In this document: positions 35,111 through 44,701 of the stretch, piece after piece
Layout of the letters: the number at the start of each line of letters is the position of its first letter
Position numbering within the stretch: position 1 is the stretch's first letter
Source of the DNA: Pseudomonas sp. BGI-2
GTDB lineage: Bacteria > Pseudomonadota > Gammaproteobacteria > Pseudomonadales > Pseudomonadaceae
Assembly: GCF_004310295.1 (NCBI RefSeq)
Contig: NZ_SISB01000002.1
Location: 1 to 64,000, forward strand
DNA: 64,000 nucleotides
Direction of reading: 5' to 3'
Position numbers and translations under genes: made by a program
Notes under the pieces: generated by a model
The model's database searches: none
Told to the model about the DNA's origin: nothing
The model's input: the letters and a program-made list of their open reading frames with translations, nothing else

Positions 35111-35204
35111 GCTGAGAGATTCAATCCTGAAGTTGATCGGCCATTTCGGGTTGATGGCTATTTGATGCTGAATTTGATGCCTAACAATAACAGCCTTTAT
35201 GCGA

Positions 35205-35236
35205 TTGCCAGAACACTGAGGAAGCTGTGCTAAAGT
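35205..35236 (+). promoter_or_regulatory. Candidate msbA promoter
   Basis: An extended -10, TGCTAAAGT (35228-35236), lies 31 bases before the msbA ATG, with TTGCCA (35205-35210) upstream at a long spacing. It sits in the 156-base gap shared with the divergent ligase gene. Confidence 0.4.
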
Positions 35237-35266
35237 CAGCGTCCTTTTTATCGACATTCGCGTGAT

Positions 35267-37069
35267 ATGACCGACTCCAGTCTCTCCGCAAGCCCATCGA
35301 GCTTGAAAATCTACTTCCGCCTGCTCGGCTATGTCCGGCCGTACATCAGTCTGTTTCTGATCAGCATCGTCGGTTTTCTGATTTTCGCTTCGACGCAGCC
35401 AATGCTCGGCTACATCCTCAAATACTTCGTCGACGGCCTGTCCAACCCCGAGGCGGTGCTGTTTCCAACCGTGCCTTACCTGCGCGACCTGCAACTGCTG
35501 CAGGCGGTACCGTTGCTGATCATCCTGATCGCCGCATGGCAGGGGCTGGGATCTTATCTGGGCAACTACTTTCTGGCCAAGGTTTCCCTCGGGCTGGTCC
35601 ATGATTTACGTGTGCAACTGTTTAATAACCTGCTGGTTTTGCCTAATCGGTATTTCGACAAGCATAACTCGGGTCATCTGATTTCGCGTATCACCTTCAA
35701 CGTGACGATGGTCACCGGGGCGGCCACGGATGCGATCAAGGTCGTAATCCGTGAAGGCATGACGGTGATCTTCCTGTTTGCCTCGCTGCTGTTCATGAAC
35801 TGGAAACTGACACTGGTCATGGTCGCGATCCTGCCGCTGATTGCGGTAATGGTCAGTACCGCGAGCAAGAAATTCCGCAAGCAGAGCAAGAAGATCCAGG
35901 CGGCGATGGGTGACGTGACGCACGTGGCGTCGGAAACCATCCAGGGCTATCGCGTGGTGCGCAGCTTCGGCGGCGAAATCTACGAAGAAAAACGCTTCCA
36001 CGAAGCCAGTCAAGGCAACACCGACAAGCAACTGCGCATGACCCGTACCGGCGCCATCTACACGCCGTTGCTGCAACTGGTGATCTACAGCGCCATGGCG
36101 GTGCTGATGTTCCTGGTGCTGTACCTGCGCGGCGATGCGTCGGCCGGTGACATGGTCGCCTACATCACCCTGGCCGGCCTGCTGCCCAAGCCGATCCGTC
36201 AATTGTCCGAAGTCAGCTCGACCATCCAGAAAGGCGTGGCCGGTGCCGAGAGCATTTTCGAGCAACTGGACGTCGCGCCTGAAATCGATACGGGCACCGT
36301 CGAACGCGATGCCGTCAGCGGTCGTCTGGACGTGCGCCACCTCAGCTTCACCTACCCCGATACCGATCGCCAGGTACTCGACGACATCAGTTTCTCGGTA
36401 GAGCCGGGGCAAATGGTGGCGCTGGTCGGGCGTTCGGGCAGCGGCAAGTCGACGCTGGCCAACCTGATCCCACGCTTCTATCACCACGACAAGGGCGAGA
36501 TCCTGATCGATGGCGTTGAAGTGGAGCAGTACAAGCTGCTGAACCTGCGCAAGCACATCGCCCAGGTGACCCAGCACGTGACCCTGTTCAGCGACACCGT
36601 GGCCAACAACATTGCCTATGGCGATCTGGCGGGGGCGCCCCGTGAAGACATCGAAAAAGCGGCGAGAGACGCCTATGCGATGGACTTCATCGCGCAGTTG
36701 CCCGAAGGCCTGGACACCCAGGTCGGCGAGAACGGGGTGTTGCTGTCCGGCGGTCAGCGCCAGCGTCTGGCGATTGCCCGTGCGCTATTGAAGAACGCTC
36801 CGTTGCTGATTCTCGACGAAGCCACGTCGGCCCTCGATACCGAGTCCGAGCGGCATATTCAGGCGGCGCTGGACCAGGTCATGAAAGGCAGGACCACCCT
36901 GGTGATCGCTCACCGGTTGTCGACCATCGAGAAGGCTGACCTGATTCTGGTGATGGATCAGGGCCGGATCGTCGAGCGCGGTACCCATGCCGAACTCCTG
37001 GCGCACAACGGTTACTACGCCCGACTGAATGCCATGGGCCTTGATGCACCGGCGGAAGACATCGCCTGA
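35267..37069 (+). CDS. msbA: Lipid A-core flippase MsbA
   Basis: Homodimeric ABC exporter that flips lipid A-core across the inner membrane. The 600 residues have six membrane helices in the first 320. The ATPase domain follows, with Walker A GRSGSGKSTL (about 387), signature LSGGQRQRLAIARALL, Walker B LLILDEATSALD and switch His in VIAHRLST. Length and order match MsbA (about 580-610). The gene runs opposite to the ligase operon and toward hldE, with a terminator right after it. Confidence 0.96.
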   Translation: MTDSSLSASPSSLKIYFRLLGYVRPYISLFLISIVGFLIFASTQPMLGYILKYFVDGLSNPEAVLFPTVPYLRDLQLLQAVPLLIILIAAWQGLGSYLGNYFLAKVSLGLVHDLRVQLFNNLLVLPNRYFDKHNSGHLISRITFNVTMVTGAATDAIKVVIREGMTVIFLFASLLFMNWKLTLVMVAILPLIAVMVSTASKKFRKQSKKIQAAMGDVTHVASETIQGYRVVRSFGGEIYEEKRFHEASQGNTDKQLRMTRTGAIYTPLLQLVIYSAMAVLMFLVLYLRGDASAGDMVAYITLAGLLPKPIRQLSEVSSTIQKGVAGAESIFEQLDVAPEIDTGTVERDAVSGRLDVRHLSFTYPDTDRQVLDDISFSVEPGQMVALVGRSGSGKSTLANLIPRFYHHDKGEILIDGVEVEQYKLLNLRKHIAQVTQHVTLFSDTVANNIAYGDLAGAPREDIEKAARDAYAMDFIAQLPEGLDTQVGENGVLLSGGQRQRLAIARALLKNAPLLILDEATSALDTESERHIQAALDQVMKGRTTLVIAHRLSTIEKADLILVMDQGRIVERGTHAELLAHNGYYARLNAMGLDAPAEDIA

Positions 37070-37077
37070 CCCTTGTT

Positions 37078-37109
37078 CACCGGGCGTGCAATGCGCCCGG
37101 TGATTTGTA
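37078..37109 (+). terminator. Intrinsic terminator after msbA
   Basis: CACCGGGCG (37078-37086) pairs with CGCCCGGTG (37094-37102), followed by atttgtat. It starts 9 bases after the msbA stop. Confidence 0.82.
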
Positions 37110-37242
37110 TCAGTTGTCGGCATTTCTGCTCAAAAAACGACCAGTTTTGATTGTCGAATCATCCCATTGCAGCCGTCGCACAAGCCAGCGCCAACCCTGT
37201 GGTAATATCGCGCCCCTGTTCATTTTGTATGTGGGTTGCTCC

Positions 37243-38667
37243 ATGAAGTTGTCCATGCCGCGATTCGATCAAGCCCCTGTCTTGGTGGTCGGCGATGTCA
37301 TGCTCGACCGTTACTGGCATGGTGGTACCTCACGGATTTCCCCTGAGGCGCCGGTACCGGTAGTCAAGGTCGAGCAAATCGAGGACCGCCCGGGCGGTGC
37401 CGCCAACGTTGCGTTGAACATTGCCGCCCTCGGCGCACCGGCCTCGCTGGTCGGCGTGACCGGCGATGACGAAGCGGCCGACAGCCTGGCCAATAGCCTC
37501 AAGGGCGCTGGCGTGCGCGCGTTGTTCCAGCGCATCGCGCACCAGCCGACCATCGTCAAGCTGCGGGTCATGAGCCGTCACCAGCAACTGCTGCGTATCG
37601 ACTTCGAAGAACCCTTCGCCACCGACGCCCTGGCGCTTGGCGAGCAAGTCGACGAGTTGCTCGAAGGCATCAAGGTGCTGGTGCTGTCCGACTACGGCAA
37701 AGGCGCACTGAAAAACCATCAGGTGCTGATCCAGGCCGCCCGTGCCCGTGGCATTCCGGTGCTGGCCGATCCCAAGGGCAAGGATTTCTCGATCTACCGG
37801 GGTGCGAGCCTGATCACGCCGAACCTCAGCGAATTCGAAACCATCGTCGGCGGTTGCGCCGATGAGCATGAGCTGGTGAGCAAAGGCGCGCAGCTGATGC
37901 ACGACCTGGACCTCGGTGCGCTGCTGGTGACCCGTGGTGAGCACGGCATGACCTTGCTGCGCCCTGATCATCCGGCGCTGCACTTGCCTGCCCGTGCCCG
38001 TGAAGTATTCGACGTGACCGGTGCCGGTGACACGGTGATTTCCACGCTGGCGGCCGCGATTGCCGCGGGCGAAGAACTGCCACACGCGGTGGCCCTGGCC
38101 AACCTGGCGGCGGGCATCGTCGTCGGCAAACTCGGTACGGCGGCGATCAGCGCCCCGGAACTGCGTCGCGCCATCCAGCGTGAGGAAGGTTCCGAACGCG
38201 GTGTGCTGGGCCTTGAGCAGTTGTTGCTGGCGGTCGACGATGCGCGTGCGCACAAAGAGAAGATCGTTTTCACCAACGGCTGCTTCGACATCCTGCACGC
38301 CGGCCACGTGACCTACCTCGAGCAGGCGCGCGCCCAAGGCGATCGTCTGATCGTTGCGGTCAACGACGATGCATCGGTCAGCCGCTTGAAAGGGCCGGGT
38401 CGGCCGATCAACAGCGTCGACCGTCGCATGGCTGTATTGGCCGGTCTGGGCGCAGTGGATTGGGTCATCAGCTTCCCTGAAGGCACCCCGGAAAACCTGC
38501 TGCGTGAGGTCAAGCCAGACGTGTTGGTCAAGGGCGGGGATTACGGGATCGACCAGGTGGTCGGCGCGGACATCGTGACCGCTTACGGCGGGACCGTGAA
38601 AGTCTTGGGGCTGGTGGCAAACAGCTCGACTACCGCGATTGTCGAGAAGATCCGCAAGTCCGAGTGA
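37243..38667 (+). CDS. hldE: Bifunctional heptose-7-phosphate kinase/heptose-1-phosphate adenylyltransferase
   Basis: Makes ADP-D-glycero-D-manno-heptose, the precursor of the core heptoses. Residues 1-320 are a ribokinase-type kinase with GDVMLDRYWHGG and the catalytic DVTGAGDTV. Residues 340-474 are a cytidylyltransferase-like domain with FTNGCFDILHAGH, where HAGH is the HxGH motif. The 474-residue length fits HldE (about 475). The ATG at 37243 was chosen over the open frame from 37105, which has no family match. A TAATAT at 37203 may be its -10. Confidence 0.97.
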   Translation: MKLSMPRFDQAPVLVVGDVMLDRYWHGGTSRISPEAPVPVVKVEQIEDRPGGAANVALNIAALGAPASLVGVTGDDEAADSLANSLKGAGVRALFQRIAHQPTIVKLRVMSRHQQLLRIDFEEPFATDALALGEQVDELLEGIKVLVLSDYGKGALKNHQVLIQAARARGIPVLADPKGKDFSIYRGASLITPNLSEFETIVGGCADEHELVSKGAQLMHDLDLGALLVTRGEHGMTLLRPDHPALHLPARAREVFDVTGAGDTVISTLAAAIAAGEELPHAVALANLAAGIVVGKLGTAAISAPELRRAIQREEGSERGVLGLEQLLLAVDDARAHKEKIVFTNGCFDILHAGHVTYLEQARAQGDRLIVAVNDDASVSRLKGPGRPINSVDRRMAVLAGLGAVDWVISFPEGTPENLLREVKPDVLVKGGDYGIDQVVGADIVTAYGGTVKVLGLVANSSTTAIVEKIRKSE

Positions 38668-38673
38668 AGCCAT

Positions 38674-38765
38674 AAAAGATCGCAGCCTCGTTTCACTCGA
38701 CAGCTCCTACAGGGAATCGCATTTCAATGTAGGAACTGTCGAGTGAAACGAGGCTGCGATCTTTT
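38674..38765. terminator. 92-base near-perfect hairpin between convergent genes
   Basis: Arms of about 38 bases (AAAAGATCGCAGCCTCG... and ...CGAGGCTGCGATCTTTT) face each other around a 16-base loop. A-runs at the left and T-runs at the right outer edges make it a likely bidirectional terminator for hldE and the leftward gene at 38770. Confidence 0.85.
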
Positions 38766-38769
38766 GCTT

Positions 38770-39738
38770 TTAAGAGCTGACCTTCTTGCGCGGCACGATC
38801 TTCTTCAGTAATTGCTTTGCCTTGCCACGTAACCGGGCCAGGCCCGAGTCCTTCCCTGGCGGGCTCAACCCCTGCTGCCGCACCCAGTCCTTCCAGCGAA
38901 TCCGCTCATCGCGCACCAGCCAGCCTTCCTGTCGGGCAAAACTCTCTGCCAGGTACAACCCGCGCGTACTCGCCGGGTACAGCTGATCCTTTTTCAAGGT
39001 ATACAACTCGGCCATCGGCTGGCCGTCCTGCAGGGGCATCAAATACAAATCGGGGCGCTTGCGATCAAGCCGGGCGACCAGTTGATCGCCTTCCAATCGT
39101 TCGTCGACATGGAACAGGCTCAGGGATTTGGCTTCCTTGGGCACGTCCAGGCGCAAGTCATAAATCAATTGCAATGAGGCTGTCGGCAAGTGCACGTAAG
39201 CCCGTGGACGTTCGATCAACTGCATTTTGGCGCAGCGCACTGGCCGAGCCGAGCCGGAAAACGGCGTAAGGCGAAAGGGCAAAGCCTCGCGATAATGCAG
39301 CGCGGAAGAGTAGGGCGCCGGCAGCCAGGTTTCATTGAACTTCCCACCGAGCCAGCCTTCCGGGGTTTCCAGCAGGCACTCTTCGGCAATCTCCTGGATC
39401 GCCGTGTGCAGGGGCAGGTTCAGCTCATGGGCCGGCACGTAACCGGAGATCAACTTGAGCACCACATCGCCGCGGTCTTGGCGGCGCTGACGCACCAACA
39501 CCCAGTAATCGCGATTCTGCCAATGCAGGGTCAGGCGCACCGAGACCCCGAGGTTGGCCAGTTCCAGAGCGAACCGCTCGGTGTCGGGTACCGTCACCGG
39601 GCGGCGACGTTGCAGGGTCTGGGAGAAATTGAGCGGCATCCCGACGCTCAGATAGCTCAAGCCTTCGGGAGTCGCTTCGACGTACAACGGCAGGGTCTTG
39701 AAGTTGCTCGGGTTCTTTCTTATGAGCGTACGCGGCAT
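38770..39738 (-). CDS. Conserved protein with degenerate Nudix-like motif, function unknown
   Basis: A 322-residue cytoplasmic protein starting MPRTLIRKNPSNFKTLPLY. A segment at about 131-156 (GYVPAHELNLPLHTAIQEI then AEECLLE) looks like a Nudix box: G-x5-E is kept and AEE matches the EE pair, but there is a two-residue insertion and Gln replaces the Arg, so hydrolase activity is doubtful. The C-terminus is strongly basic (RLRGKAKQLLKKIVPRKK). By position it resembles PA4993. I recall relatives labelled as a metal ABC transporter ATPase, but no Walker A, Walker B or ABC signature is visible. Confidence 0.6.
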   Translation of the reverse strand: MPRTLIRKNPSNFKTLPLYVEATPEGLSYLSVGMPLNFSQTLQRRRPVTVPDTERFALELANLGVSVRLTLHWQNRDYWVLVRQRRQDRGDVVLKLISGYVPAHELNLPLHTAIQEIAEECLLETPEGWLGGKFNETWLPAPYSSALHYREALPFRLTPFSGSARPVRCAKMQLIERPRAYVHLPTASLQLIYDLRLDVPKEAKSLSLFHVDERLEGDQLVARLDRKRPDLYLMPLQDGQPMAELYTLKKDQLYPASTRGLYLAESFARQEGWLVRDERIRWKDWVRQQGLSPPGKDSGLARLRGKAKQLLKKIVPRKKVSS

Positions 39739-39770
39739 GTCGGCTCCTGCTTAAGGCCGCGTGGGCGGCA

Positions 39771-40583
39771 TCAGTTTCTACGTAGGACCTGGGCAACGGT
39801 CGCGACGTTGTGGGCGAGGTGCAGCGGATTGATGGTCCCGACAATAGCACTGGCAACACCCGGGTGCCCAAACAACAACTCAAAGCTGGCACGCACCGGG
39901 TCCACGCCCGGACTCAGGCAGACGTGACCGCTGGCGAGGGCTTTTTTGACCAGAATGGCTTTACCGTGAGCAGCAGCATAGTCAATGACTGGCTTCTCGC
40001 TCTGTTCGTTCAGATTGTAGGTGACCATGGCGCAATCACCTTGTTCCAGAGCCTTCAAGCCACCCTCAACGGTTTTGCCGGAAAAACCGAAGCCGCGAAT
40101 CTTGCCTTCTGCCTTGAGCGCGGCGAGGGTCGCGTAGACCTCGCTGTCATTGAGGATCGCCAGGTCGTTGCCGTCGGAGTGCACCAGCACCAGGTCGATA
40201 AAATCCGTTTCCAGGCGTTGCAGGCTGCGTTCCACTGAGCGGCGGGTGTGGGCGGCGCTGAAATCGTGGCTCGACTGGCCGTCGGCAAACTCTTCGCCGA
40301 CCTTGCTCACGATCACCCACTCCTGACGCTGACCCCGCAGCATTGGCCCGAGCCGCTCTTCGCTACGGCCATAGGCCGGGGCGGTGTCGATCAGGTTGAT
40401 GCCCATGCTGTGCGCGAGTTTGAGCAACATGCGCGCTTCGTCATCACCGGGAATCTGGAAACCGTTGGGGTATTTCACCCCTTGATCGCGGCCAAGCTTG
40501 ACCGTGCCCAGGCCCAGCGGCGACACCAGCAGGCCGGTGCTGCCCAAGGGGCGATGCAGTTCATGCAGGGTCGGTTGGCTCAT
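39771..40583 (-). CDS. Aldo/keto reductase
   Basis: NADP-dependent reductase of a carbonyl or sugar substrate, not identified. The 270 residues have the catalytic residues of the family: Asp and Tyr in INLIDTAPAYGRSEE (about 62-76), Lys in VIVSKVGEEF and His in LVLVHSDGND. The ATG at 40583 overlaps the stop of the oxidoreductase gene (ATGA), so the longer frame from 40613 is rejected. The two reductases form one operon, as in P. aeruginosa (PA4992-PA4991). Confidence 0.9.
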   Translation of the reverse strand: MSQPTLHELHRPLGSTGLLVSPLGLGTVKLGRDQGVKYPNGFQIPGDDEARMLLKLAHSMGINLIDTAPAYGRSEERLGPMLRGQRQEWVIVSKVGEEFADGQSSHDFSAAHTRRSVERSLQRLETDFIDLVLVHSDGNDLAILNDSEVYATLAALKAEGKIRGFGFSGKTVEGGLKALEQGDCAMVTYNLNEQSEKPVIDYAAAHGKAILVKKALASGHVCLSPGVDPVRASFELLFGHPGVASAIVGTINPLHLAHNVATVAQVLRRN

Positions 40584-41755
40584 GGCAGCAGTTGCTCCCA
40601 GGCTGGAATGCAAATCGGTGGTTTTGGCAGGTCGGGCAGCGGCGCCGGATGGCTCGGCTGGATGCCATCGCGCTGCAAAGACGTGATGACCCGGTCGGCG
40701 AAGTCCGGTGCCAGCGCCAGTTTTGTCGGCCAGCCGACCAGCAGTCGGCCTTCTTCGGCAAGGAATGCATTGTCAGGGCGAGTCAGCCCCGATTGCAGCG
40801 GTTCGGCCCGATCCACGCGCAAGGTGGCCCATTGCGCGGTGCTCAGGTCGATCCATGGCAGCAACTGCCCAAGCTCTTTCTGCGCGGTGGCGATTTGCTC
40901 GGCAGGTTCGCGGGCAACCCCTTCGGCTTCGGCGATGTCGCCGCCCATGTACCAGACCCATTGGCCATCGCTGGCCGGATGGGTGGTCACGGTGATGCGC
41001 GGTTTGGTGCCGCCGCCCAGGCAATGGGCATACAGCGGTTTGAGGCTTGGGCCTTTGGCGATGATCATGTGCAATGGCCGGCGCTGCATGGCGGGCTGGC
41101 TCAGCCCCAGTGCTTCAAGCAGCGCCGCTGTGCCGGCACCGGCGCTGAGCACGATGCGCTGGGCGCGGATCTCGCGCTCGTCGACCTTCAGGCCCACCAG
41201 AACACCGCCTTCCAGCAACGGTTCGATCTTCTGACCGGCGAGCAGGCCATCACCGGCCAGATCGGCCAGGCGCTGGATCAGGCTCGGCACGTCGATCACC
41301 AGTTCCGCCAATCGGTACACCTTGCCCTTGAAGCGCTTGTCTTGCAGGGCCGGCGGCAGTTGGTCGCCCTTGACCTGATCGACACGGCCGCGCACCGCTT
41401 TGCTGGCGAAGAAGCTGGTGAGGTTGCCGGCGAGGGTGCCAGGGGACCAGAGGTAATGGGCCTCGGACAGCAGGCGCACGCCGGACAGATCCAGCTCGCC
41501 GTCGCCGGCCAAGGCTTCACGCCAGCGGCGCGGCATGTCGGCGATGGCTTCCGAGGCACCGGTCAGGGCGCCATGCAACGCGTACTTGGCGCCGCCGTGG
41601 ATGATGCCCTGGGACTTCACACTCTGCCCGCCGCCGAGGCTGGCGCTTTCCACCAGCACGGTCGAAAAACCCTGGCGGCGCAGGCGCGCATTCAGCCAGA
41701 GGCCGGCGACACCAGCGCCGACAATCAGAACGTCGGTGGAAATAACGGATGGCAT
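40580..41755 (-). CDS. FAD-dependent oxidoreductase (DAO family)
   Basis: A 391-residue flavoprotein. The N-terminal DVLIVGAGVAGLWLNARL is a GxGxxG dinucleotide-binding motif, followed by the acidic ribose-binding residue in TVLVES and the FAD loop QSVKSQGIIHGG. The C-terminal part (IVLSAGAGTAALLEALG) fits the DAO/glycine oxidase fold. The substrate is unknown. It is translationally coupled to the aldo/keto reductase downstream. Confidence 0.88.
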   Translation of the reverse strand: MPSVISTDVLIVGAGVAGLWLNARLRRQGFSTVLVESASLGGGQSVKSQGIIHGGAKYALHGALTGASEAIADMPRRWREALAGDGELDLSGVRLLSEAHYLWSPGTLAGNLTSFFASKAVRGRVDQVKGDQLPPALQDKRFKGKVYRLAELVIDVPSLIQRLADLAGDGLLAGQKIEPLLEGGVLVGLKVDEREIRAQRIVLSAGAGTAALLEALGLSQPAMQRRPLHMIIAKGPSLKPLYAHCLGGGTKPRITVTTHPASDGQWVWYMGGDIAEAEGVAREPAEQIATAQKELGQLLPWIDLSTAQWATLRVDRAEPLQSGLTRPDNAFLAEEGRLLVGWPTKLALAPDFADRVITSLQRDGIQPSHPAPLPDLPKPPICIPAWEQLLP

Positions 41756-41846
41756 GCAGCGACCTCAGTGTTCAAGACGAGGGCGCAGTATACAGACTCG
41801 AAGAAGAGGCGATTTGTTGGTGATCAATAGGGCGGATGCAAAACCC

Positions 41847-41936
41847 TGTGGGAGCGGGCTTGCTCGCGAAAGCGGTGTGTCAGGCAACTTTTGTGTCGAC
41901 TGGCACACCGCATTCGCGAGCAAGCCCGCTCCCACA
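41847..41936. repeat. REP pair, TGTGGGAGCGGGCTTGCTCG type
   Basis: Two inverted 24-base arms (41847-41870 and 41913-41936) lie between the oxidoreductase start and the emrE stop, both leftward. Nothing else was recognised in the 200-base gap. Confidence 0.9.
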
Positions 41937-41955
41937 ATGAATCGTGTTTCAGGTC

Positions 41956-42288
41956 TTAGTGGCCGGCGGTTTTGGAGAACAGTTGAATCACCACCACTCC
42001 CAACACAATCAGCGCCATCCCCAGCATTGCCGGCACATCCAGTTTCTGCCCGTAGATAAACAGCGCCGCAATGCTGACCATCACGATCCCCATGCCGGCC
42101 CACACCGCGTAAGCCACGCCCACGGGAACGCTGCGCACCACCAGGGTCAGCATCCAGAAGGCAATGCCGTAACCCACAATCACCAGAATCAGCGGCAGCG
42201 GGGTGCTGAAGCCTTTGACGGCTTTCATCGAAACGGTCGCGATCACTTCGGCGCAGATGGCAATGGCCAGGTAGTAATAAGCGGTCAT
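41956..42288 (-). CDS. emrE: Small multidrug resistance transporter EmrE
   Basis: Four-helix inner-membrane antiporter that exports quaternary ammonium compounds and dyes in exchange for protons. The 110 residues match the family length, with the essential Glu14 (AICAEVIATVSMK) and Trp63 (YAVWAGMG) both at their canonical positions. The ATG at 42288 has GAGGA upstream; the frame from 42330 would add 14 non-family residues. It diverges from the LysR gene across about 100 bases, so the LysR protein may regulate it. Confidence 0.94.
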   Translation of the reverse strand: MTAYYYLAIAICAEVIATVSMKAVKGFSTPLPLILVIVGYGIAFWMLTLVVRSVPVGVAYAVWAGMGIVMVSIAALFIYGQKLDVPAMLGMALIVLGVVVIQLFSKTAGH

Positions 42289-42391
42289 AGGTGCATCCTC
42301 GTGTGAAGTGTTGCTGTCTGAGTTCGGCATTTTAGAGATTCTCCAGATGCGGTAAAGTCATTACCTATCTGTTCTTAAGATGGGTTGATCC

Positions 42392-43312
42392 ATGAATATG
42401 CAATGGAATCTGGAGCAACTGCGCTTGTTTGTCAGCGTAGCGGAGCAGCGTTCGTTTTCGGCTGTGGCGCGGGATCAGCGCAAGGCGCAGTCGGCGGTCA
42501 GCAGTTCGATTGCGCTGCTCGAAGAGGACCTCGGCGTCAGCCTGTTCGACCGCAGCAGCGGTCGTCAGCCGAAACTCACCGAGGCCGGCAATGCCTTGCT
42601 GGAAGAAGCGCGCGAAGTCTTGCGTCAGTGCGAACGCCTGAACGGTCGGGCGCTGGCGATGATGCGTGGTCAGGAGGCGCGTTTGCGGGTGGCTCAGGAT
42701 GAGGCGATGCCTTATCAGCCGATCATCGAAAGCTTTGCAGCCCTGGCCGAAAAATTTCCCAGCCTTGAAGTGCAGCTGACCAGTGCTGCCCAAGGTGATG
42801 TGGCGCGCAAACTGGTGGAGCGCCGTGCCGATCTGGGGCTGCTGTTTTATCACGACCAGATTTCCGAAGCGCTGGAGCGTCGGGTACTCGGGAGCGTCGA
42901 AATGGTCACCGTGTGCGGCGTCAATCATCCACTGGCGAAACAGGCGCAGGTCGATTGTCAGCAACTGGCGCGGCATCGCCAGTTGCTGATGTCGACCCAG
43001 TCCAGCGTCTACCCCGGCAGCGAGCCGGCCAGCCCGCAGGTCTGGCGTGCCGACAGTTTCTACGTGATGGCTGAATGGCTGGTGCGCGGCCTTGGTTGGG
43101 CCTGGCTGCCGCGACACGTGGTGCAATACCCGGCGTATCAGGATCTGATGGTCGAACTGGACAGCGAATGGACCCCGCCGGCGCTGGTCGTGGAACTGGT
43201 CTGGCGCCGCGACGAGCCCCTCGGCCCGGCGGCTCGCTGGCTGGCAGAACGTTTTGCCGTGCACTTGCAGGCGATCGGCGAAAAAACCGATAAACTCCGC
43301 CGCCATGAATAG
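42392..43312 (+). CDS. LysR-family transcriptional regulator
   Basis: A 306-residue regulator with an N-terminal winged helix (LEQLRLFVSVAEQRSFSAVA, then QSAVSSSIALLEEDLGVSLF) and a periplasmic-binding-like effector domain from about 95. The effector is unknown. It is divergent from emrE. It overlaps waaA by 8 bases, so waaA may be co-transcribed with it. Confidence 0.93.
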   Translation: MNMQWNLEQLRLFVSVAEQRSFSAVARDQRKAQSAVSSSIALLEEDLGVSLFDRSSGRQPKLTEAGNALLEEAREVLRQCERLNGRALAMMRGQEARLRVAQDEAMPYQPIIESFAALAEKFPSLEVQLTSAAQGDVARKLVERRADLGLLFYHDQISEALERRVLGSVEMVTVCGVNHPLAKQAQVDCQQLARHRQLLMSTQSSVYPGSEPASPQVWRADSFYVMAEWLVRGLGWAWLPRHVVQYPAYQDLMVELDSEWTPPALVVELVWRRDEPLGPAARWLAERFAVHLQAIGEKTDKLRRHE

Positions 43313-44582
43313 AACTCTCTACACCGCGCTGTTTTACCTGGGGCTGCCATTGGTAGCGATTCGGCTGTGGCTGCGTTCGCGCAAGGCACCGGCATATGCC
43401 AAACGCATTGGCGAACGTTTTTCCCTTGGCTTGCCGGCGATGAAGCCGGGCGGCATTTGGGTGCACGCGGTGTCCGTGGGTGAAAGCATTGCCGCGGCGC
43501 CGATGATTCGCGCCTTGCTGCAACGTTATCCACAGTTGCCCATTACCGTGACCTGCATGACCCCGACCGGGTCCGAGCGAATCCAGGCGTTGTTCGCCAA
43601 CGAGCCGCGAATCCAGCACTGCTATTTGCCTTACGACTTGCCTTGCGCAGCGAAGCGATTTCTTGATCGGGTCCAGCCGAAACTGGCGGTGATCATGGAG
43701 ACCGAGCTCTGGCCGAACCATATCCATCAGTGCGCCAGGCGCGGGATTCCCGTGGCACTGGCCAATGCGCGACTGTCCGAACGTTCGGCCAAGGGCTATG
43801 GCCGCTTCGGCAAACTGACTCAGCCGATGCTCGCGGAGATGAGCCTGTTCGCGGTTCAGACCGAGGCCGAGGCCCAGCGCTTCCGCGATTTGGGGGCGCG
43901 GTCGCAAACCGTGGAAGTGACCGGTTCGATAAAATTCGACCTGACCATTGACCCGAAACTGCTGCAGCGTGCCGCCGAGTTGCGTACGCAATGGCAGGCT
44001 CAGGAACGTCCGGTGTGGATCGCTGCCAGTACCCACGAAGGCGAAGACGAAGTGGTGCTGGCGGCTCATCGCCAGTTGCTGGCGAATCATCCCGACGCTT
44101 TGCTGATTCTGGTGCCGCGTCATCCTGAGCGTTTCAACTCGGTGTACGAGTTGTGCCAGCAGCAGGGGTTCGCCACGGTGCGTCGTTCCTCCGGCGAGCC
44201 GGTCACGGCCAGTACCTCGGTGTTGCTGGGCGACACCATGGGTGAGTTGCTGTTTCTCTACGCCCTGGCAGACAGCGCGTTTGTCGGCGGCAGCCTGGTG
44301 CCTAACGGCGGGCATAACTTGCTGGAACCGGCGGCGCTGGCCAAACCGGTGCTGAGCGGACCGCACCTGTTCAACTTCCTCGAAATCGCCGCGCAATTGC
44401 GCAGCGCCGGGGCGTTGCAGGAAGTGGAAAATGCCGAAGGCCTGGCGCAGGCGGTGCAGCGGCTGTTCGAATTGCCGCGTGATGCGCAACGGATGGCGGA
44501 AGCGGGATTGAAAGTGATGCGCACCAATCAGGGCGCGTTGCAGCGGTTGCTGGATGGGTTGGGGCGGTTGATCGATCGTTAG
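43305..44582 (+). CDS. waaA: Kdo transferase WaaA
   Basis: Essential GT30 enzyme that adds Kdo residues to lipid IVA. The 425 residues start MNRTLYTALFYLGLPLVAIR with an N-terminal membrane anchor. KRIGERFSLG holds the conserved Glu near residue 37 that acts as base in this family. IWVHAVSVGESIAAAPMIR and GHNLLEPAALAKPVLSGPH are WaaA hallmarks. The start ATG lies inside the end of the LysR gene. Confidence 0.95.
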   Translation: MNRTLYTALFYLGLPLVAIRLWLRSRKAPAYAKRIGERFSLGLPAMKPGGIWVHAVSVGESIAAAPMIRALLQRYPQLPITVTCMTPTGSERIQALFANEPRIQHCYLPYDLPCAAKRFLDRVQPKLAVIMETELWPNHIHQCARRGIPVALANARLSERSAKGYGRFGKLTQPMLAEMSLFAVQTEAEAQRFRDLGARSQTVEVTGSIKFDLTIDPKLLQRAAELRTQWQAQERPVWIAASTHEGEDEVVLAAHRQLLANHPDALLILVPRHPERFNSVYELCQQQGFATVRRSSGEPVTASTSVLLGDTMGELLFLYALADSAFVGGSLVPNGGHNLLEPAALAKPVLSGPHLFNFLEIAAQLRSAGALQEVENAEGLAQAVQRLFELPRDAQRMAEAGLKVMRTNQGALQRLLDGLGRLIDR

Positions 44583-44597
44583 ATCGCGTCGTCTGCA

Positions 44598-44690
44598 TTC
44601 GCGAGCAAGCCCGCTCCCACATTTGATCTCCTGTGAACACAAAACTTGTGCGCGACGGAGATCAAATGTGGGAGCGGGCTTGCTCGCGAA
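44598..44690. repeat. REP pair with 33-base perfect arms
   Basis: The arms 44598-44630 and 44658-44690 (TTCGCGAGCAAGCCCGCTCC... and inverse) lie between the convergent waaA and TolC-family genes. Confidence 0.9.
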
Positions 44691-44701
44691 GCTTTTGCTT
44701 T

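Noticed and set aside
35111..35602. N-terminal extension of the O-antigen ligase frame
   Set aside because: The 164 residues upstream of 35110 are antisense to the msbA promoter and start and have no membrane or family pattern.
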